The notes under the pieces: model-generated
What the model saw: only the letters and a program-made list of their open reading frames with translations
What the model was told of the DNA's origin: nothing
Database searches by the model: none
Part shown: positions 16,039 through 25,326 of the stretch, one piece after another
Position numbering within the stretch: the first letter of the stretch is position 1
How the letters are laid out: the number at the start of each line of letters is the position of its first letter
Translations under genes and position numbers: made by a program
Assembly (NCBI GenBank): GCA_003149735.1
Contig: QANA01000074.1
Location: 1 to 64,000 of the forward strand
From: Clostridiales bacterium
GTDB taxonomy: Bacteria > Bacillota_A > Clostridia > Christensenellales > Christensenellaceae
Length of the DNA stretch: 64,000 bases
Direction: 5' to 3'

Positions 16039-17040
16039 ATGAAGAAAATTACGGAGGCATGCAGCACTATGTGGATATGGATTGTAGTTGGGCTGCTGTT
16101 GTTGCTGTTCACTGCGGCGTGGTGGTTGGGCAATCAGCTGGTCAATTTCGCATTGGTAATGCAGGGAGAGACGACGGGGCGGACAAAACGCTTTGGGACC
16201 TCTGCAGCAGGCAGAGAGAAAACTCCCCATCAGGAAACGGTGCGCAGGCGAAGGGCGGAGGAGCGGCAGCGCACAGAAACATGGCTGCAGCAGATAAAGG
16301 CCGAGCAGGTAGCGCTTGTCGGTGAAGACGGATGTCCACTGGCAGGGATGTTATATTTTTGCAATACCCCTGGGAAACGCTGGGTGATTCTGGCACATGG
16401 ATATTCCGGAAACGGCGAGGAAATGCTGGATTTTGCACGGCATTATATGCAACAGGGATATCATGTGCTGACGCCTGACCTACGTGGGCAGGGGAAAAGC
16501 GGGGGAAAGCTGATCGGCATGGGCTGGCCGGATCGATTGGATCTGCTGCAATGGATTCACTATCTGATTGAGCGATTTGGCTCAGAGATTCAAATTGTTT
16601 TGCATGGGCATTCTATGGGGGCGGCAACAGTGATGATGGCGGCAGGGGAACGGCTACCGGAACAGGTAAAAGCGGCCGTAGAAGATTGCGGTTATACCAG
16701 TGTATGGGATATTTTTGCCGATCAGCTGCAAAAACTATTTCATCTGAAGCCATTTCCCGTGCTGTATTTGGCGGCTTGGGCATTGCGCCTGCGCGGCGGT
16801 TATGATATGCGCAAGGCTTCTGCACTGGAACAGATTAAAAAATGCGAGATTCCGATGCTGTTCATACACGGCGCAGAGGATGAATTTGTACCGGTGCGCA
16901 TGGTTTATCCACTCTATGAAGCGGCAAATTGCTCTAAAAAACTGTTGATCGTATCTGAAGCAGAACATGCGGATTCCAAAGAAACAGATCCGCAACTTTA
17001 TTATGATACGGTATTTTCATTTTTGAAGTATTATATATAA
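16039..17040 (+). CDS. Membrane-anchored alpha/beta hydrolase
   Basis: A 333-residue hydrolase with one N-terminal membrane helix (about 11-36, WIWIVVGLLLLLF), a linker rich in Arg and Glu, and an alpha/beta-hydrolase domain of the YqkD/BAAT type: oxyanion region HGYSGNGEEM, nucleophile in HGHSMGA (Ser about 193), acid in HGAEDEFVP (about 277) and His in SEAEHADS (about 311). AGGAGG is about 12 bases upstream of the ATG. It is followed 13 bases later by the SDR gene and then by a hypothetical gene, forming a three-gene operon closed at 18534-18569. The substrate is unknown. Confidence 0.87.
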   Translation: MKKITEACSTMWIWIVVGLLLLLFTAAWWLGNQLVNFALVMQGETTGRTKRFGTSAAGREKTPHQETVRRRRAEERQRTETWLQQIKAEQVALVGEDGCPLAGMLYFCNTPGKRWVILAHGYSGNGEEMLDFARHYMQQGYHVLTPDLRGQGKSGGKLIGMGWPDRLDLLQWIHYLIERFGSEIQIVLHGHSMGAATVMMAAGERLPEQVKAAVEDCGYTSVWDIFADQLQKLFHLKPFPVLYLAAWALRLRGGYDMRKASALEQIKKCEIPMLFIHGAEDEFVPVRMVYPLYEAANCSKKLLIVSEAEHADSKETDPQLYYDTVFSFLKYYI

Positions 17041-17053
17041 GAAAGGAAACAGT

Positions 17054-17824
17054 ATGAAAATAGCTGTTGTGACCGGTGCATCTTCGGGGATGGGTCGAGA
17101 GTTTGTTTTGCAGTTGGCAGAACGGAAAGAGGCGGAAGAAATTTGGGCAATTGCCCGCAATGCAGAACGTCTGGAGGCATTGAAGCAGGAAGTTGAATTG
17201 CCTGTACGCTGTATCAGTCTGGATGTATCGGATATGCAGGCGATAGAGGAATACAGCAGCCTGTTGGAAACGGAAAAGCCGGAAGTGATTTGCCTGGTCA
17301 ACAGTGCGGGATTTGGAAAGTTCTGTGACTATGCACAGTTGGATATCGCTCAGTCGGTAGCGATGATTGATACAAACTGTAAAGGGTTGGTGGCAATGAC
17401 TTTGGCTACACTTCCCTATATGCAGGCGGGCAGCCATGTGATCAACCTGGGTTCTGCTTCTGCCTTTCAGCCGTTGCCCTGGATTAATATTTATGGCGCC
17501 AGTAAGGCTTTTGTGCGCAATTATTCGCGGGCGCTGAATCGGGAATTGAGGTCGCGCCGTATTTCAGTGACGGCAGTATGCCCCTATTGGGTACGGACGC
17601 ACTTTTTTGAAACGGCACATCGGCATGCTGGCGAAGCGGTGATTACCAAGTATGAAGTGCTCTATGAAGCGAGTGATGTGGTGAAGAAGGCTCTGAGGGA
17701 TGCCGGCAAGGGAAAGGATATGTCGGTCTACGGATGGCGCAATAAATTCCAGCACGTAGGTGCAAAACTGCTTCCGCAGCGTATTGTGATGAATATTTGG
17801 CAAAACAGGCAGAAGCTGCATTGA
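17054..17824 (+). CDS. Short-chain dehydrogenase/reductase
   Basis: A classical SDR of 256 residues: nucleotide-binding TGASSGMG near the N-terminus, NSAGFG (the NAG motif), catalytic Ser in LGSASAFQP and the YGASK (YxxxK) motif near residue 155. ARNAERLEAL after strand 2 suggests NADP(H) preference through the basic residue. GAAAGGAAACAGT precedes the ATG. It is the middle gene of a likely operon with the upstream hydrolase and the downstream hypothetical protein. The substrate is unknown. Confidence 0.9.
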   Translation: MKIAVVTGASSGMGREFVLQLAERKEAEEIWAIARNAERLEALKQEVELPVRCISLDVSDMQAIEEYSSLLETEKPEVICLVNSAGFGKFCDYAQLDIAQSVAMIDTNCKGLVAMTLATLPYMQAGSHVINLGSASAFQPLPWINIYGASKAFVRNYSRALNRELRSRRISVTAVCPYWVRTHFFETAHRHAGEAVITKYEVLYEASDVVKKALRDAGKGKDMSVYGWRNKFQHVGAKLLPQRIVMNIWQNRQKLH

Positions 17825-17840
17825 ACAAAGGAGGAGTAGG

Positions 17841-18524
17841 ATGGCTTTTGAAAAACTCTTTAATGAGCTTTATGCCGTAGTTATGCTCAAGTATTTTTGG
17901 AAGCCGTATGTGGCTGATTTCATCAAAGAGGAAAGCCCTGACTGGGTTAGCCATACGCTTGGCCTGGGTATGGAAGTCAGTCAGGCGTTGTTGCAACAAG
18001 ATGGGGAAGCACAAAAATTCATTGAATTATATTTGGGTAAACGCAGGGAAGAAATTCCCCAAAGTGCAATGGAACGCTATGGTGAGGCACTGTATTTTTA
18101 TAATGAACGTCTCTGGGCGCTGAGGTTGCCGGAAGAGCAGGATGGATATGCCCGGCGAGCACAATATCGTTTTGCCAAAAAACTGGAAAAACTTAATCGC
18201 AATTATACAGCTTATTTGTATAATGGATTGTACTTATTTTTGCATACCGACCGGCCGCAGCCGGAGGAAATTGCGGAGTTGGCGGAATCTATGCGGCTTG
18301 GGCAACAACAGCAGCAGCGACAATTTCGATATGTATTTTTGGACTGCATAACCCGTCTGTATATTGCTGATTTCGAACACAATTCCTGTTGTGTGGATAG
18401 TATTGAGATACCTGAAGGTGCACGGAGATATATGCAAAAGCAGACGCAGGTGTTGCGGCAGGCTTCCGAGTGGGAAAAAGGGACTGTCTTTGCCGAAGTG
18501 GAAGCGCAGCTGGAGCAGATATGA
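17841..18524 (+). CDS. Hypothetical protein of the hydrolase-SDR operon
   Basis: I do not recognise this family. The 227-residue product is soluble, mostly helical by composition and rich in Gln, Glu, Tyr and Arg, including a Q-run in RLGQQQQQRQFRYVF. It has no signal peptide or membrane helix. AAAGGAGGAG precedes the ATG 16 bases after the SDR stop, so co-expression is likely. The pattern of repeated aromatic helices hints at an all-helical scaffold, but no function can be assigned. Confidence 0.7.
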   Translation: MAFEKLFNELYAVVMLKYFWKPYVADFIKEESPDWVSHTLGLGMEVSQALLQQDGEAQKFIELYLGKRREEIPQSAMERYGEALYFYNERLWALRLPEEQDGYARRAQYRFAKKLEKLNRNYTAYLYNGLYLFLHTDRPQPEEIAELAESMRLGQQQQQRQFRYVFLDCITRLYIADFEHNSCCVDSIEIPEGARRYMQKQTQVLRQASEWEKGTVFAEVEAQLEQI

Positions 18525-18533
18525 GACTAAGAA

Positions 18534-18569
18534 GAAAACAAGCCGGGAAATGTTTCCCGGCTTGTTTTC
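18534..18569. terminator. Bidirectional terminator
   Basis: GAAAACAAGCCGGGAAA/TTTCCCGGCTTGTTTTC, a 17-bp perfect stem between convergent genes; it overlaps the last codon of dapL. Confidence 0.85.
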
Positions 18570-19803
18570 AGAAGTGCAGAGAAGCGATGCGCGCAAGTGC
18601 TTCGCGTGTGCGTTCTGTAGTATTAAAAGCGGTTAGGCGGAAATATCCCTGGCCGGCAGTGCCGAAACCGGAGCCCGGTGTGCCGACAACGTGTGCTTGT
18701 GTGAGCAGCTGATCAAAGAATGCCCAGGAATCCATTCCGTGCGGCGTTTTAAGCCAGACATAGGGGGAGTTGACTCCGCCATAGGCAGTGATTCCAGCCT
18801 GTTTCAGACCTTCCAAGATAATTTTTGCGTTTTGCAGATAGTGAGCAATGATAGCGTCGCATTGTGCCTTGCCCTCCGGTGTATAAATAGCGGCAGCGGC
18901 CCGTTGTACCGGATAAGAAACGCCATTGAACTTGGTTGTATGCCGGCGATTCCAAAGGGTGTGCAGGGAGTAGGAATTGCCTTGCGAATCCCACCCTGTC
19001 AGCTCTTTCGGGATGACGGTAAAAGCGCAGCGGGTGCCGGTAAAACCAGCAGTTTTGGAAAAGGAACGGAATTCGATCGCACAGCGCCGGGCACCTTCAA
19101 TTTCAAAAATGCTATGGGGAATGTCGTCTTCTGTGATAAAACGCTCATAAGCAGCATCGAACAGCAGAAGAGCTCCTTCCTGATTGGCCCAGTCCACCCA
19201 GGTTTTCAACTGTGCTTTCGTCAGTACAGTGCCGGTAGGGTTATTGGGATAGCATAGATAGACGACATCTACTTTGCGCTTGGGTAATGCGGGGACAAAT
19301 CCGTTTTGTTCATCAGTAATCAGATAGACAATATTTTTGAAACGACCGCTTTGCGGATCGAATTCCCCGCTGCGCCCAGCCATGACATTGGTATCGACAT
19401 AGACGGGATAGACGGGATCGGTCACGGCCACAATGCAATCTGGAGAAAGAATATCTCCGATGTTGCCGGTATCGCATTTGGCACCATCGCTGATAAAAAT
19501 TTCGTCGGCAGAAATGTCTACCCCGCGCGCTTGATAGTCGTGCTTGGCGATGCTCTCCCGCAGAAAGGCATATCCCTGTTCAGGGCCATAGCCATGGAAT
19601 CCTTCGGCAGTACCCATTTCATCAACGGCCTGATGCATGGCTTTTACTACGGCAGGAGCCAACGGGCAGGTGACATCGCCGATTCCCAGGCGGATAATAT
19701 CTGCTTCCGGGTGTTCCTGCTGATAAGCGGAAAGGCGCCGGGCGATTTCAATGAACAGATAGCTGCCCTGCAGTTTGGAAAAATTAGAGTTGATTTGAAT
19801 CAT
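18568..19803 (-). CDS. dapL: LL-diaminopimelate aminotransferase
   Basis: A PLP-dependent class I/II aminotransferase of 411 residues that converts tetrahydrodipicolinate directly to LL-DAP in the lysine/peptidoglycan pathway. The family-specific start is [19 protein letters not shown], followed by [41 protein letters not shown] and the PLP lysine in [23 protein letters not shown] precedes the ATG at 19803. It is monocistronic. Together with the lysine riboswitch near 55.6 kb, it shows that the cell both makes DAP and regulates lysine uptake. Confidence 0.95.
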   Translation of the reverse strand: MIQINSNFSKLQGSYLFIEIARRLSAYQQEHPEADIIRLGIGDVTCPLAPAVVKAMHQAVDEMGTAEGFHGYGPEQGYAFLRESIAKHDYQARGVDISADEIFISDGAKCDTGNIGDILSPDCIVAVTDPVYPVYVDTNVMAGRSGEFDPQSGRFKNIVYLITDEQNGFVPALPKRKVDVVYLCYPNNPTGTVLTKAQLKTWVDWANQEGALLLFDAAYERFITEDDIPHSIFEIEGARRCAIEFRSFSKTAGFTGTRCAFTVIPKELTGWDSQGNSYSLHTLWNRRHTTKFNGVSYPVQRAAAAIYTPEGKAQCDAIIAHYLQNAKIILEGLKQAGITAYGGVNSPYVWLKTPHGMDSWAFFDQLLTQAHVVGTPGSGFGTAGQGYFRLTAFNTTERTREALARIASLHF

Positions 19804-20086
19804 AAAAACGATCACTCCTTTGCGGATGAAGTTGTATTCCCGGAATTAGGGAGAAATATAGAGGAACGTGCGAATGCCTTTTGAAAGGATAAAAAACATT
19901 TATGCATATTAATATTGCTATTTTAGCTTGAAATACGGCTTTATGCAATAAAAATGCAATGTATTTTTTTGAAAATTGCAATTTTTTGAAAAAATCGTGA
20001 AATGCAGCAAAAGAGTACCCGGAGTGGGGAATTTTGTGGTACACTAAAGAGCAGGAAATGCTTGTAAAACTGACAGGAGCGTTGGT

Positions 20087-21250
20087 ATGAAAAAAGAAAA
20101 TAAAGAATTGGCAAAAAAGAAAAAAGCGGCACAGCGCAAGCGGACCAGGGCAGCAAAGACGATAAAGACCATTTGCTGGATTGCGATTCCCTGCCTTGTA
20201 GTTGCGGCGATTGTAGGGCTCATTGTTTATGGGGAACTGCGTACAAAAGCGGATTACAGTGCCGGGTTGACAGAAGAAGGCTATATTGAAGGTGTTACCG
20301 CAACAGAGTATGTGCAGCTGGGCGATTATAACGCTTTATCTGTAAAGAAAAATGAGCTGATCAGTGAGCAGATGGTGCAGGAAGAAATCGACGAATATCT
20401 GGCTTCCAAGGCGACGCTCAATGAAAGCAGCACAAAAGTGACAGCTTCTGGTGATAAAGTCAGCATCGATTTTGTTGGAACAGTGGATGGAGAAACATTT
20501 GATAACGGAACTTCCACAGGCTATGTTGTGACAATCGGTGAAGGCACAATGATAGATGACTTTGAAGAACAGCTGATCGGTCATCGAGTGGGAGATAATT
20601 TTACGGTAGAGGTGACTTTCCCGGAAAATTATGAGCAGAATCAAAAATTGAGCGGTAAGGATGCGGAATTTGAAGTAACTCTGAAGGGAATTTATGAAGC
20701 ACCTGAGCTGACAGATGCATATGTAGAGGAGAATCTTTCGGAGTATGCTTCTACGGCGGAAGAATATCGCACCTATGTGGAAGCGCAGCTTTATGAAGAA
20801 AATTTGCTTACTTTTGTGCAGGAACAGGTAGTAAGCAGCAGCAAAATCTCCGCACTTCCGCAAAAGTATGTTAAGAAATTGCGCCATATCTATCGCGCAG
20901 GGTATGAGATGGAATACAACTATTATAATAAACTCTACTATTCTTATGTAGGTTATTATATGTGGGATAATGTATATGATTATTACGGCATGACCAAAGA
21001 TGAGTTCCAGGAAAAATTGGAAGCTGCAGTGCAAGACAGCGCGGAGTTTTATCTGGTTATGCAGGCAGTATTTGAGCAGGAGAATATGAGCATTTCCGAA
21101 GAAGAAGTGAATGCTTATATACTCAGCTCCGGTTATACGGAAAGCGAGCTGGAGGAAGCAGTGGAAGAATTCGGCATGGGTTACTGGCGGCAGAATACCA
21201 TGGCTGATAAAGCACTGCGGTATCTGGCAGAAAAGGTTACGGTTTTATAA
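20087..21250 (+). CDS. Membrane-anchored trigger-factor-like peptidyl-prolyl isomerase
   Basis: A 387-residue protein with a very basic N-terminus (KKKAAQRKRTRAAK), one membrane helix (about 28-49) and an outside part that resembles trigger factor without its ribosome-binding domain. An FKBP-type PPIase core spans about 121-202 (GDKVSIDFVGTVDGETFDNG, IGEGTMIDDFEEQLIGHRVGD), followed by a C-terminal chaperone-like helical region with a Tyr-rich stretch (about 278-310). It probably folds exported proteins at the cell surface. The start has CAGGAGCG about 6 bases upstream; it is monocistronic with a terminator at 21253-21290. Confidence 0.8.
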   Translation: MKKENKELAKKKKAAQRKRTRAAKTIKTICWIAIPCLVVAAIVGLIVYGELRTKADYSAGLTEEGYIEGVTATEYVQLGDYNALSVKKNELISEQMVQEEIDEYLASKATLNESSTKVTASGDKVSIDFVGTVDGETFDNGTSTGYVVTIGEGTMIDDFEEQLIGHRVGDNFTVEVTFPENYEQNQKLSGKDAEFEVTLKGIYEAPELTDAYVEENLSEYASTAEEYRTYVEAQLYEENLLTFVQEQVVSSSKISALPQKYVKKLRHIYRAGYEMEYNYYNKLYYSYVGYYMWDNVYDYYGMTKDEFQEKLEAAVQDSAEFYLVMQAVFEQENMSISEEEVNAYILSSGYTESELEEAVEEFGMGYWRQNTMADKALRYLAEKVTVL

Positions 21251-21252
21251 AG

Positions 21253-21290
21253 CATAAACGGAGTGGCGCTGAGGCACCGCTCCGTTTATG
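21253..21290. terminator. Bidirectional terminator
   Basis: CATAAACGGAG pairs with CTCCGTTTATG, with an inner GTGGC/GGCAC-like pairing, between convergent genes. Confidence 0.7.
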
Positions 21291-21300
21291 TGCTGTTTTG

Positions 21301-21738
21301 TCATACGTTTGCGTTGGGCAGCTGTTTTTGATAGACGCATTCCCGCGCCAGGGAATAACCGCAAGAGGCATACAGATGCTGGGCCGGGAAGTTTTCAAGG
21401 CCGGTGCATAACTGCAATTCGCAAACGCCTCGGCGGGCAAGCTCCGCTTCGGCAGCGGCTAGCAACGCGATAGCAATTCCCTGCCGACGGTATTCGGGAA
21501 GCACATATAATTCGCTGATGATCCCTGTTGGAGCGTTATAGCAAAAAGAGCGGCAAAGCTGCGCACAGCAAAAGCCGATGGATGATAGCTTCTCCTGGGC
21601 CAACAGAATGATTTCCTCATGGGGCGCGGAAAGAAAGGCGTGGATTTGTTTGGCTGAGTTGCAATTGTGGCCGTTGAACAGCGTATTCAATTGATATAGA
21701 GCTTCGGCATCCTGCGGTTGGGCAAAGCGAATTTGCAT
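21301..21738 (-). CDS. GNAT-family N-acetyltransferase
   Basis: A 145-residue single-domain GNAT: MQIRFAQPQDAEALYQL start, IISELYVLPEYRRQGIAIALL as acetyl-CoA-binding motif A (about 78-98), and LQLCTGLENFPAQHLYASCGY as motif B (about 110-130). The GxG part of motif A is RRQGIA. It has no operon partner and is convergent with the foldase gene. The substrate is unknown. Confidence 0.85.
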   Translation of the reverse strand: MQIRFAQPQDAEALYQLNTLFNGHNCNSAKQIHAFLSAPHEEIILLAQEKLSSIGFCCAQLCRSFCYNAPTGIISELYVLPEYRRQGIAIALLAAAEAELARRGVCELQLCTGLENFPAQHLYASCGYSLARECVYQKQLPNANV

Positions 21739-21835
21739 AAGACCTCCGAAATAAAAAATGTTTGGCTCAGTATAGCAAAGGAAAATAAAAAATACAAATA
21801 TTTTCTGATATTTTCTGAAAATGAAAGGAAAAGAC

Positions 21836-21863
21836 TTGCAATTATTTAGAGATCGTATATAAT
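21836..21863 (+). promoter_or_regulatory. Promoter of the Fur-family/rubrerythrin operon
   Basis: TTGCAA (21836-21841) and TATAAT (21858-21863) with a 16-base spacer lie ahead of the Fur-type gene. AT-rich partial palindromes just downstream could be a self-regulatory box, but no full PerR or Fur box is evident. Confidence 0.6.
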
Positions 21864-21896
21864 CTTAATTGAGAATATTTCCTGATAAGGAGGCTA

Positions 21897-22289
21897 ATGA
21901 TGCAGCCCTCCCGAAATACAATTCAGAAAAAGCTTGTTTATGAAGCGTTGCTTCATTTGGATAACCATCCTACTGCAGAGGAAATTTTTGCAGAAATAGG
22001 CAATACCCATACGCAGGTCAGCCGTGGTACGGTATACCGGATTTTAAACCAGCTGGCAGAACAAAAGGGAATTTCGCGGATTCGGGTGCCTAACGGAGCA
22101 GACAGATTTGAAGCAATAGTTCTTCCGCACTATCATATGCGCTGCAAGTGTTGCGGCCGGATATATGATATGCGGGAAGTTTCCCCTGAAGATATCCATA
22201 TTCGAGTACCGGATACAGAGGAATATCAAATTACCGGTTACATGATTTTATTTGAAGGAATTTGCAGGGATTGTAGCGAATCTATATAA
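21897..22289 (+). CDS. Fur-family regulator, PerR-like
   Basis: A 130-residue metalloregulator: winged helix with HPTAEEIFAEI and VSRGTVYRILNQL, then a metal-binding half with HYHMRCKCC near residue 80-85 and CRDC near the C-terminus, the two CxxC pairs of the structural zinc site. The presence of a rubrerythrin gene 61 bases downstream supports a peroxide-sensing (PerR) role over iron uptake control, but this is inference. AAGGAGG precedes ATGATG; either Met may be used. Confidence 0.88.
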   Translation: MMQPSRNTIQKKLVYEALLHLDNHPTAEEIFAEIGNTHTQVSRGTVYRILNQLAEQKGISRIRVPNGADRFEAIVLPHYHMRCKCCGRIYDMREVSPEDIHIRVPDTEEYQITGYMILFEGICRDCSESI

Positions 22290-22350
22290 AAATGGAACGG
22301 GTAATACCCGTACATAAATAGAGAAAACAAGGTAAAAAGGAGAAAGGTAT

Positions 22351-22890
22351 ATGAATTTGAAGGGCACTAAGACAGAAGCAAATCTGCAGACCGCATTTGC
22401 AGGAGAATCTCAGGCGCGTAATAAGTACACCTATTATGCTTCCAAAGCTAAAAAAGAGGGCTATGAGCAGATCGCAGCTATTTTTGAAGAGACCGCTGCC
22501 AACGAAAAAGAGCATGCAAAAATGTGGTTCAAGCTGCTGCATGATAATGATATCCCCAGCACTGTAGAGAATCTGGCTGATGCTGCTGATGGCGAAAACT
22601 ATGAGTGGACGGATATGTACGCTCAGTTTGCAAAAGAAGCAAAAGAAGAAGGCTTCGATCGCATTGCTTATCTGTTTGAAGCAGTAGGCGCAATTGAGAA
22701 AACGCACGAAGAACGTTATAGAAAACTGCTGGCTAACGTAGAAGGCGGCCTGGTATTCTCCAGCGAAGGAGATGCAATCTGGGAATGCAGAAACTGTGGC
22801 CATATCTATATCGGCAAGGAAGCTCCCAAGATCTGCCCTGTTTGCGCACATCCGCAGTCTTTCTTCCAGAAGAGAGCAGAAAATTACTAA
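22351..22890 (+). CDS. rbr: Rubrerythrin
   Basis: A 179-residue rubrerythrin, a cytosolic non-heme peroxidase of anaerobes. The diiron four-helix bundle carries [27 protein letters not shown] and [14 protein letters not shown]; the C-terminal rubredoxin domain carries [10 protein letters not shown] and [11 protein letters not shown]. Length and order match the family. AAAGGAGAAAGG precedes the ATG. It is co-oriented with the Fur-type gene and closed by a hairpin at 22902-22930. Codon use (GCT, CTG, AAG) is that of a well-expressed gene. Confidence 0.95.
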   Translation: MNLKGTKTEANLQTAFAGESQARNKYTYYASKAKKEGYEQIAAIFEETAANEKEHAKMWFKLLHDNDIPSTVENLADAADGENYEWTDMYAQFAKEAKEEGFDRIAYLFEAVGAIEKTHEERYRKLLANVEGGLVFSSEGDAIWECRNCGHIYIGKEAPKICPVCAHPQSFFQKRAENY

Positions 22891-22901
22891 GCAATATGAA
22901 T

Positions 22902-22930
22902 AAAAAGCTGCATTTTATGCAGCTTTTTTT
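22902..22930 (+). terminator. Terminator after rubrerythrin
   Basis: AAAAAGCTGCAT/ATGCAGCTTTTTTT hairpin directly after the stop codon. Confidence 0.85.
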
Positions 22931-23029
22931 ATATCTTATATTCAGTTTTGGATCCAAACGGAAGCACCGGGAAACGCAGTAAGGAAAATAACTGATAATA
23001 ATCTTAAAAAATATTTCTATTTTTGCAAA

Positions 23030-23170
23030 TGATATGTATAAACCATCCCTCCTGCTAAGGGGAAGCAGAGGTCAATCGGTCGAAAACATGGAGAAAATAA
23101 GCTGTATCTGCCCAAACAATGTACCATGGCAGGTGCAGAAAGCACTCGGCGGAAAAGGAGTGCTTTTTTT
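23030..23170 (+). ncRNA. Candidate structured leader or small RNA ending in a terminator
   Basis: The 524-base gap 22891-23414 has no convincing gene. Within it about 140 bases with several complementary segments (such as CTCCTGCT/GCAGAGG and TGGCAGG) end in a GCACTC/GAGTGC hairpin with an 8-T run at 23142-23170. A terminator without a gene before it suggests a small RNA or attenuated leader upstream of the MATE gene. It does not match any riboswitch class I can recall. Confidence 0.3.
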
Positions 23171-23414
23171 TTGCACAGAACAAGGAGGATGGATTAAAAT
23201 GCGTAGCGATGAGAATGTGCAATAAAATCGAGAACGGGAAAATCGGGCTGGGAAAAAGAAAGTTTATTGGGGCAAAAAAGCGGTTATAAAATGGAAGGTG
23301 AGATATTTGTTATAAAAAGAAGAGGAGCAGAGACCGTCTTGTTTTTTTAATAAATACTTGATATGAAGTATGCCTTATCTGTTAATATAAAAATATGGAA
23401 GGATTGGGGAAATT

Positions 23415-24812
23415 ATGAAACTGATTGGAAACCGGCAATTTTATAAAATGGTGCTCCGCGTGGCAGTGCCGATTATGGTGCAAAACGGTATTACCAATAT
23501 GATCGGCCTGGTTAATAATATTACAGTCGGTCAATTGGGCACGGAGCAATTAGCTGGCGTGGCGATTGCCAACCAGCTGATTTCTATCTTTAATCTGTGC
23601 ATTTTTGGTGCAGTTTCGGGTGCGGGCATTTTTGGCGCGCAATTTCAGGGAAAAGAAGATTACGAAGGCGTGAGAAACGTTTTTCGGCTAAAAGTTATTT
23701 TGATGCTGGTGTTGAGTGGCTTGGGCATTGGCCTGTTTGCCGGTTTTGGGAAACCGCTGATTTCTGCTTTTTTGCATGACAGTAGTGATGGCTCGAATCT
23801 GGCATTGACACTGCAAGAGGGATATATGTATTTACTGATCATGCTGATCGGATTTTTGCCTTATAGTTTAAGCCAGGCCTACGGTGGTACGCTGCGTGAA
23901 GCAGACCGGACGGTGGTGCCGATGCGAGCCAGCATTTATGCGCTGATTCTCAGTGTAGTGCTCAATTATGCGCTCATTCCTTCGATGGGAGTGGCAGGGG
24001 CAGCGTTGGCAACGGTGATTTCCCGTTTTGTGGAATTGGGGCTGAATGCATGGTGGACACATCGGCATCCGGAAGAAGTGCCTTTTGTGATTGGTGTGTA
24101 TCAGACATTGAAAGTGCCGGGGCATTTGTGCCGTCAGGTGCTGCTCAAGGGAACTCCGTTGCTGCTCAATGAGACGCTGTGGTCGATAGGAATGACGCTT
24201 GTCAATCAGACGTATTCCTATCATGGTGTTGCCGTAGTAGCGGCGATTAATATGGCAACGACAATTGCCAATGTAGTCAATGTCCTCTTTAGCTCCATGG
24301 GAGCATCCATTGGCATTATTATCGGAAATATGCTGGGCGCAGGCGATATGGAGAAAGTCAAGGAAGCCAATGCGCAGATGATTACCTTAACGGTGATGAT
24401 TGCTACCGGCGTTTGTGTTTTGATGCTGGTTGTCGGGCCGATTTTCCCGCAAATTTATAAAAATACCACACCGGAAGTAAGGGAACTGGCAAAGTGGTTT
24501 ATTTGGGCAGAAGCTGTAGGCGCGCCCTTGCGAGCCTTTGTCAACGCCAGCTATTTTACGCTGCGCTCGGGCGGCAAAACGATTATCACCTTCCTCTTCG
24601 ACTGTGGCTTTGTATGGTGCGGCAACGTGGTGGTTGCTTATGTGCTGACGCATTTTACCAATATGCATATTGTCCCCATTTATTTCTGCTGTAAAATGGT
24701 GGAGAGTATCAAATGCGTCATTGGCTATATACTGGTAAAAAAAGGCACCTGGATGGAAAATATTGTAGGCGGCAGCAAGGTACAGCTGGAAGCGGCGGAG
24801 GTAATCGAATGA
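23415..24812 (+). CDS. MATE-family efflux transporter
   Basis: A 465-residue multidrug/toxin exporter with 12 predicted membrane helices and the usual duplicated six-helix halves. Typical stretches are VAVPIMVQNGITNMIGLVNNI in helix 1, QLGTEQLAGVAIANQ, GAGIFGAQFQG and, in the second half, GTPLLLNETLWSIGMTL and the matching ...GNMLGAGDMEKVKE loop. Such proteins exchange Na+ or H+ for organic cations or drugs. Its stop codon overlaps the start of the following acetyltransferase (ATGA), giving an efflux-plus-acetylation pair. A possible leader RNA lies upstream. Confidence 0.92.
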   Translation: MKLIGNRQFYKMVLRVAVPIMVQNGITNMIGLVNNITVGQLGTEQLAGVAIANQLISIFNLCIFGAVSGAGIFGAQFQGKEDYEGVRNVFRLKVILMLVLSGLGIGLFAGFGKPLISAFLHDSSDGSNLALTLQEGYMYLLIMLIGFLPYSLSQAYGGTLREADRTVVPMRASIYALILSVVLNYALIPSMGVAGAALATVISRFVELGLNAWWTHRHPEEVPFVIGVYQTLKVPGHLCRQVLLKGTPLLLNETLWSIGMTLVNQTYSYHGVAVVAAINMATTIANVVNVLFSSMGASIGIIIGNMLGAGDMEKVKEANAQMITLTVMIATGVCVLMLVVGPIFPQIYKNTTPEVRELAKWFIWAEAVGAPLRAFVNASYFTLRSGGKTIITFLFDCGFVWCGNVVVAYVLTHFTNMHIVPIYFCCKMVESIKCVIGYILVKKGTWMENIVGGSKVQLEAAEVIE

Positions 24813-25282
24813 ATTGCCGGGTGCGGCCGGCCGAGCCTGTAGATTTGCAGGAAGTGCAGGAGCTTTACAGTATGTTGTTTGCACGTATGGCGGAATTGGA
24901 TCCCTATGCCTGCCGTGCAGGGCAACAGGCAGAAGAATTCCTTTGCGGATTGATACAGGAACCGGATAGCGAGCTATTGCTGGCGCTGCAGCAGGAGGAA
25001 GTAGTCGGTTTTGCGGCGCTGAAAATAATGCAGACGCCACCGTATGCCTGTCTGCAGCCACACCGTTATTGCTACATTTTTGATCTGGCAGTACAGAAAA
25101 AACGGCGCGGCAAAGGGATTGGAACGCTGCTGCTCAAGGAGGCGGAACGCTGGGCAAGGGAACGGGGCGCGGAATATATGGAATTAGGCGTGCTGGAGGC
25201 GAATCAAGGTGCGCAGCGCCTGTATGCGCGCTGCGGATATTTGGGAGCTATGCGTACTTTGCGGAAAAGGATCGAATTATAA
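24809..25282 (+). CDS. GNAT-family N-acetyltransferase coupled to MATE
   Basis: A 157-residue acetyltransferase: CRVRPAEPVDLQEVQEL start, FDLAVQKKRRGKGIGTLLLKEAERWA as motif A (about 92-112) and LEANQGAQRLYARCGY as motif B. I chose the ATG at 24809, which follows GGAGGTAATCG and overlaps the MATE stop codon. Co-translation with an exporter suggests an intracellular detoxifying step or unrelated housekeeping; the substrate is unknown. A bidirectional terminator follows at 25281-25313. Confidence 0.88.
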   Translation: MNCRVRPAEPVDLQEVQELYSMLFARMAELDPYACRAGQQAEEFLCGLIQEPDSELLLALQQEEVVGFAALKIMQTPPYACLQPHRYCYIFDLAVQKKRRGKGIGTLLLKEAERWARERGAEYMELGVLEANQGAQRLYARCGYLGAMRTLRKRIEL

Positions 25283-25313
25283 AAGGAGACTATGAAAATA
25301 GTCTCCTTTTTTT
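25281..25313. terminator. Bidirectional terminator
   Basis: AAAAGGAGACTA/TAGTCTCCTTTT perfect stem with T-tract, between convergent genes. Confidence 0.85.
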
Positions 25314-25326
25314 GAGAAAAAATCTT

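Noticed and set aside
22351..22890. Long antisense ORFs across rubrerythrin and other well-expressed genes
   Set aside because: Antisense shadows caused by codon bias; no ribosome sites or domains.
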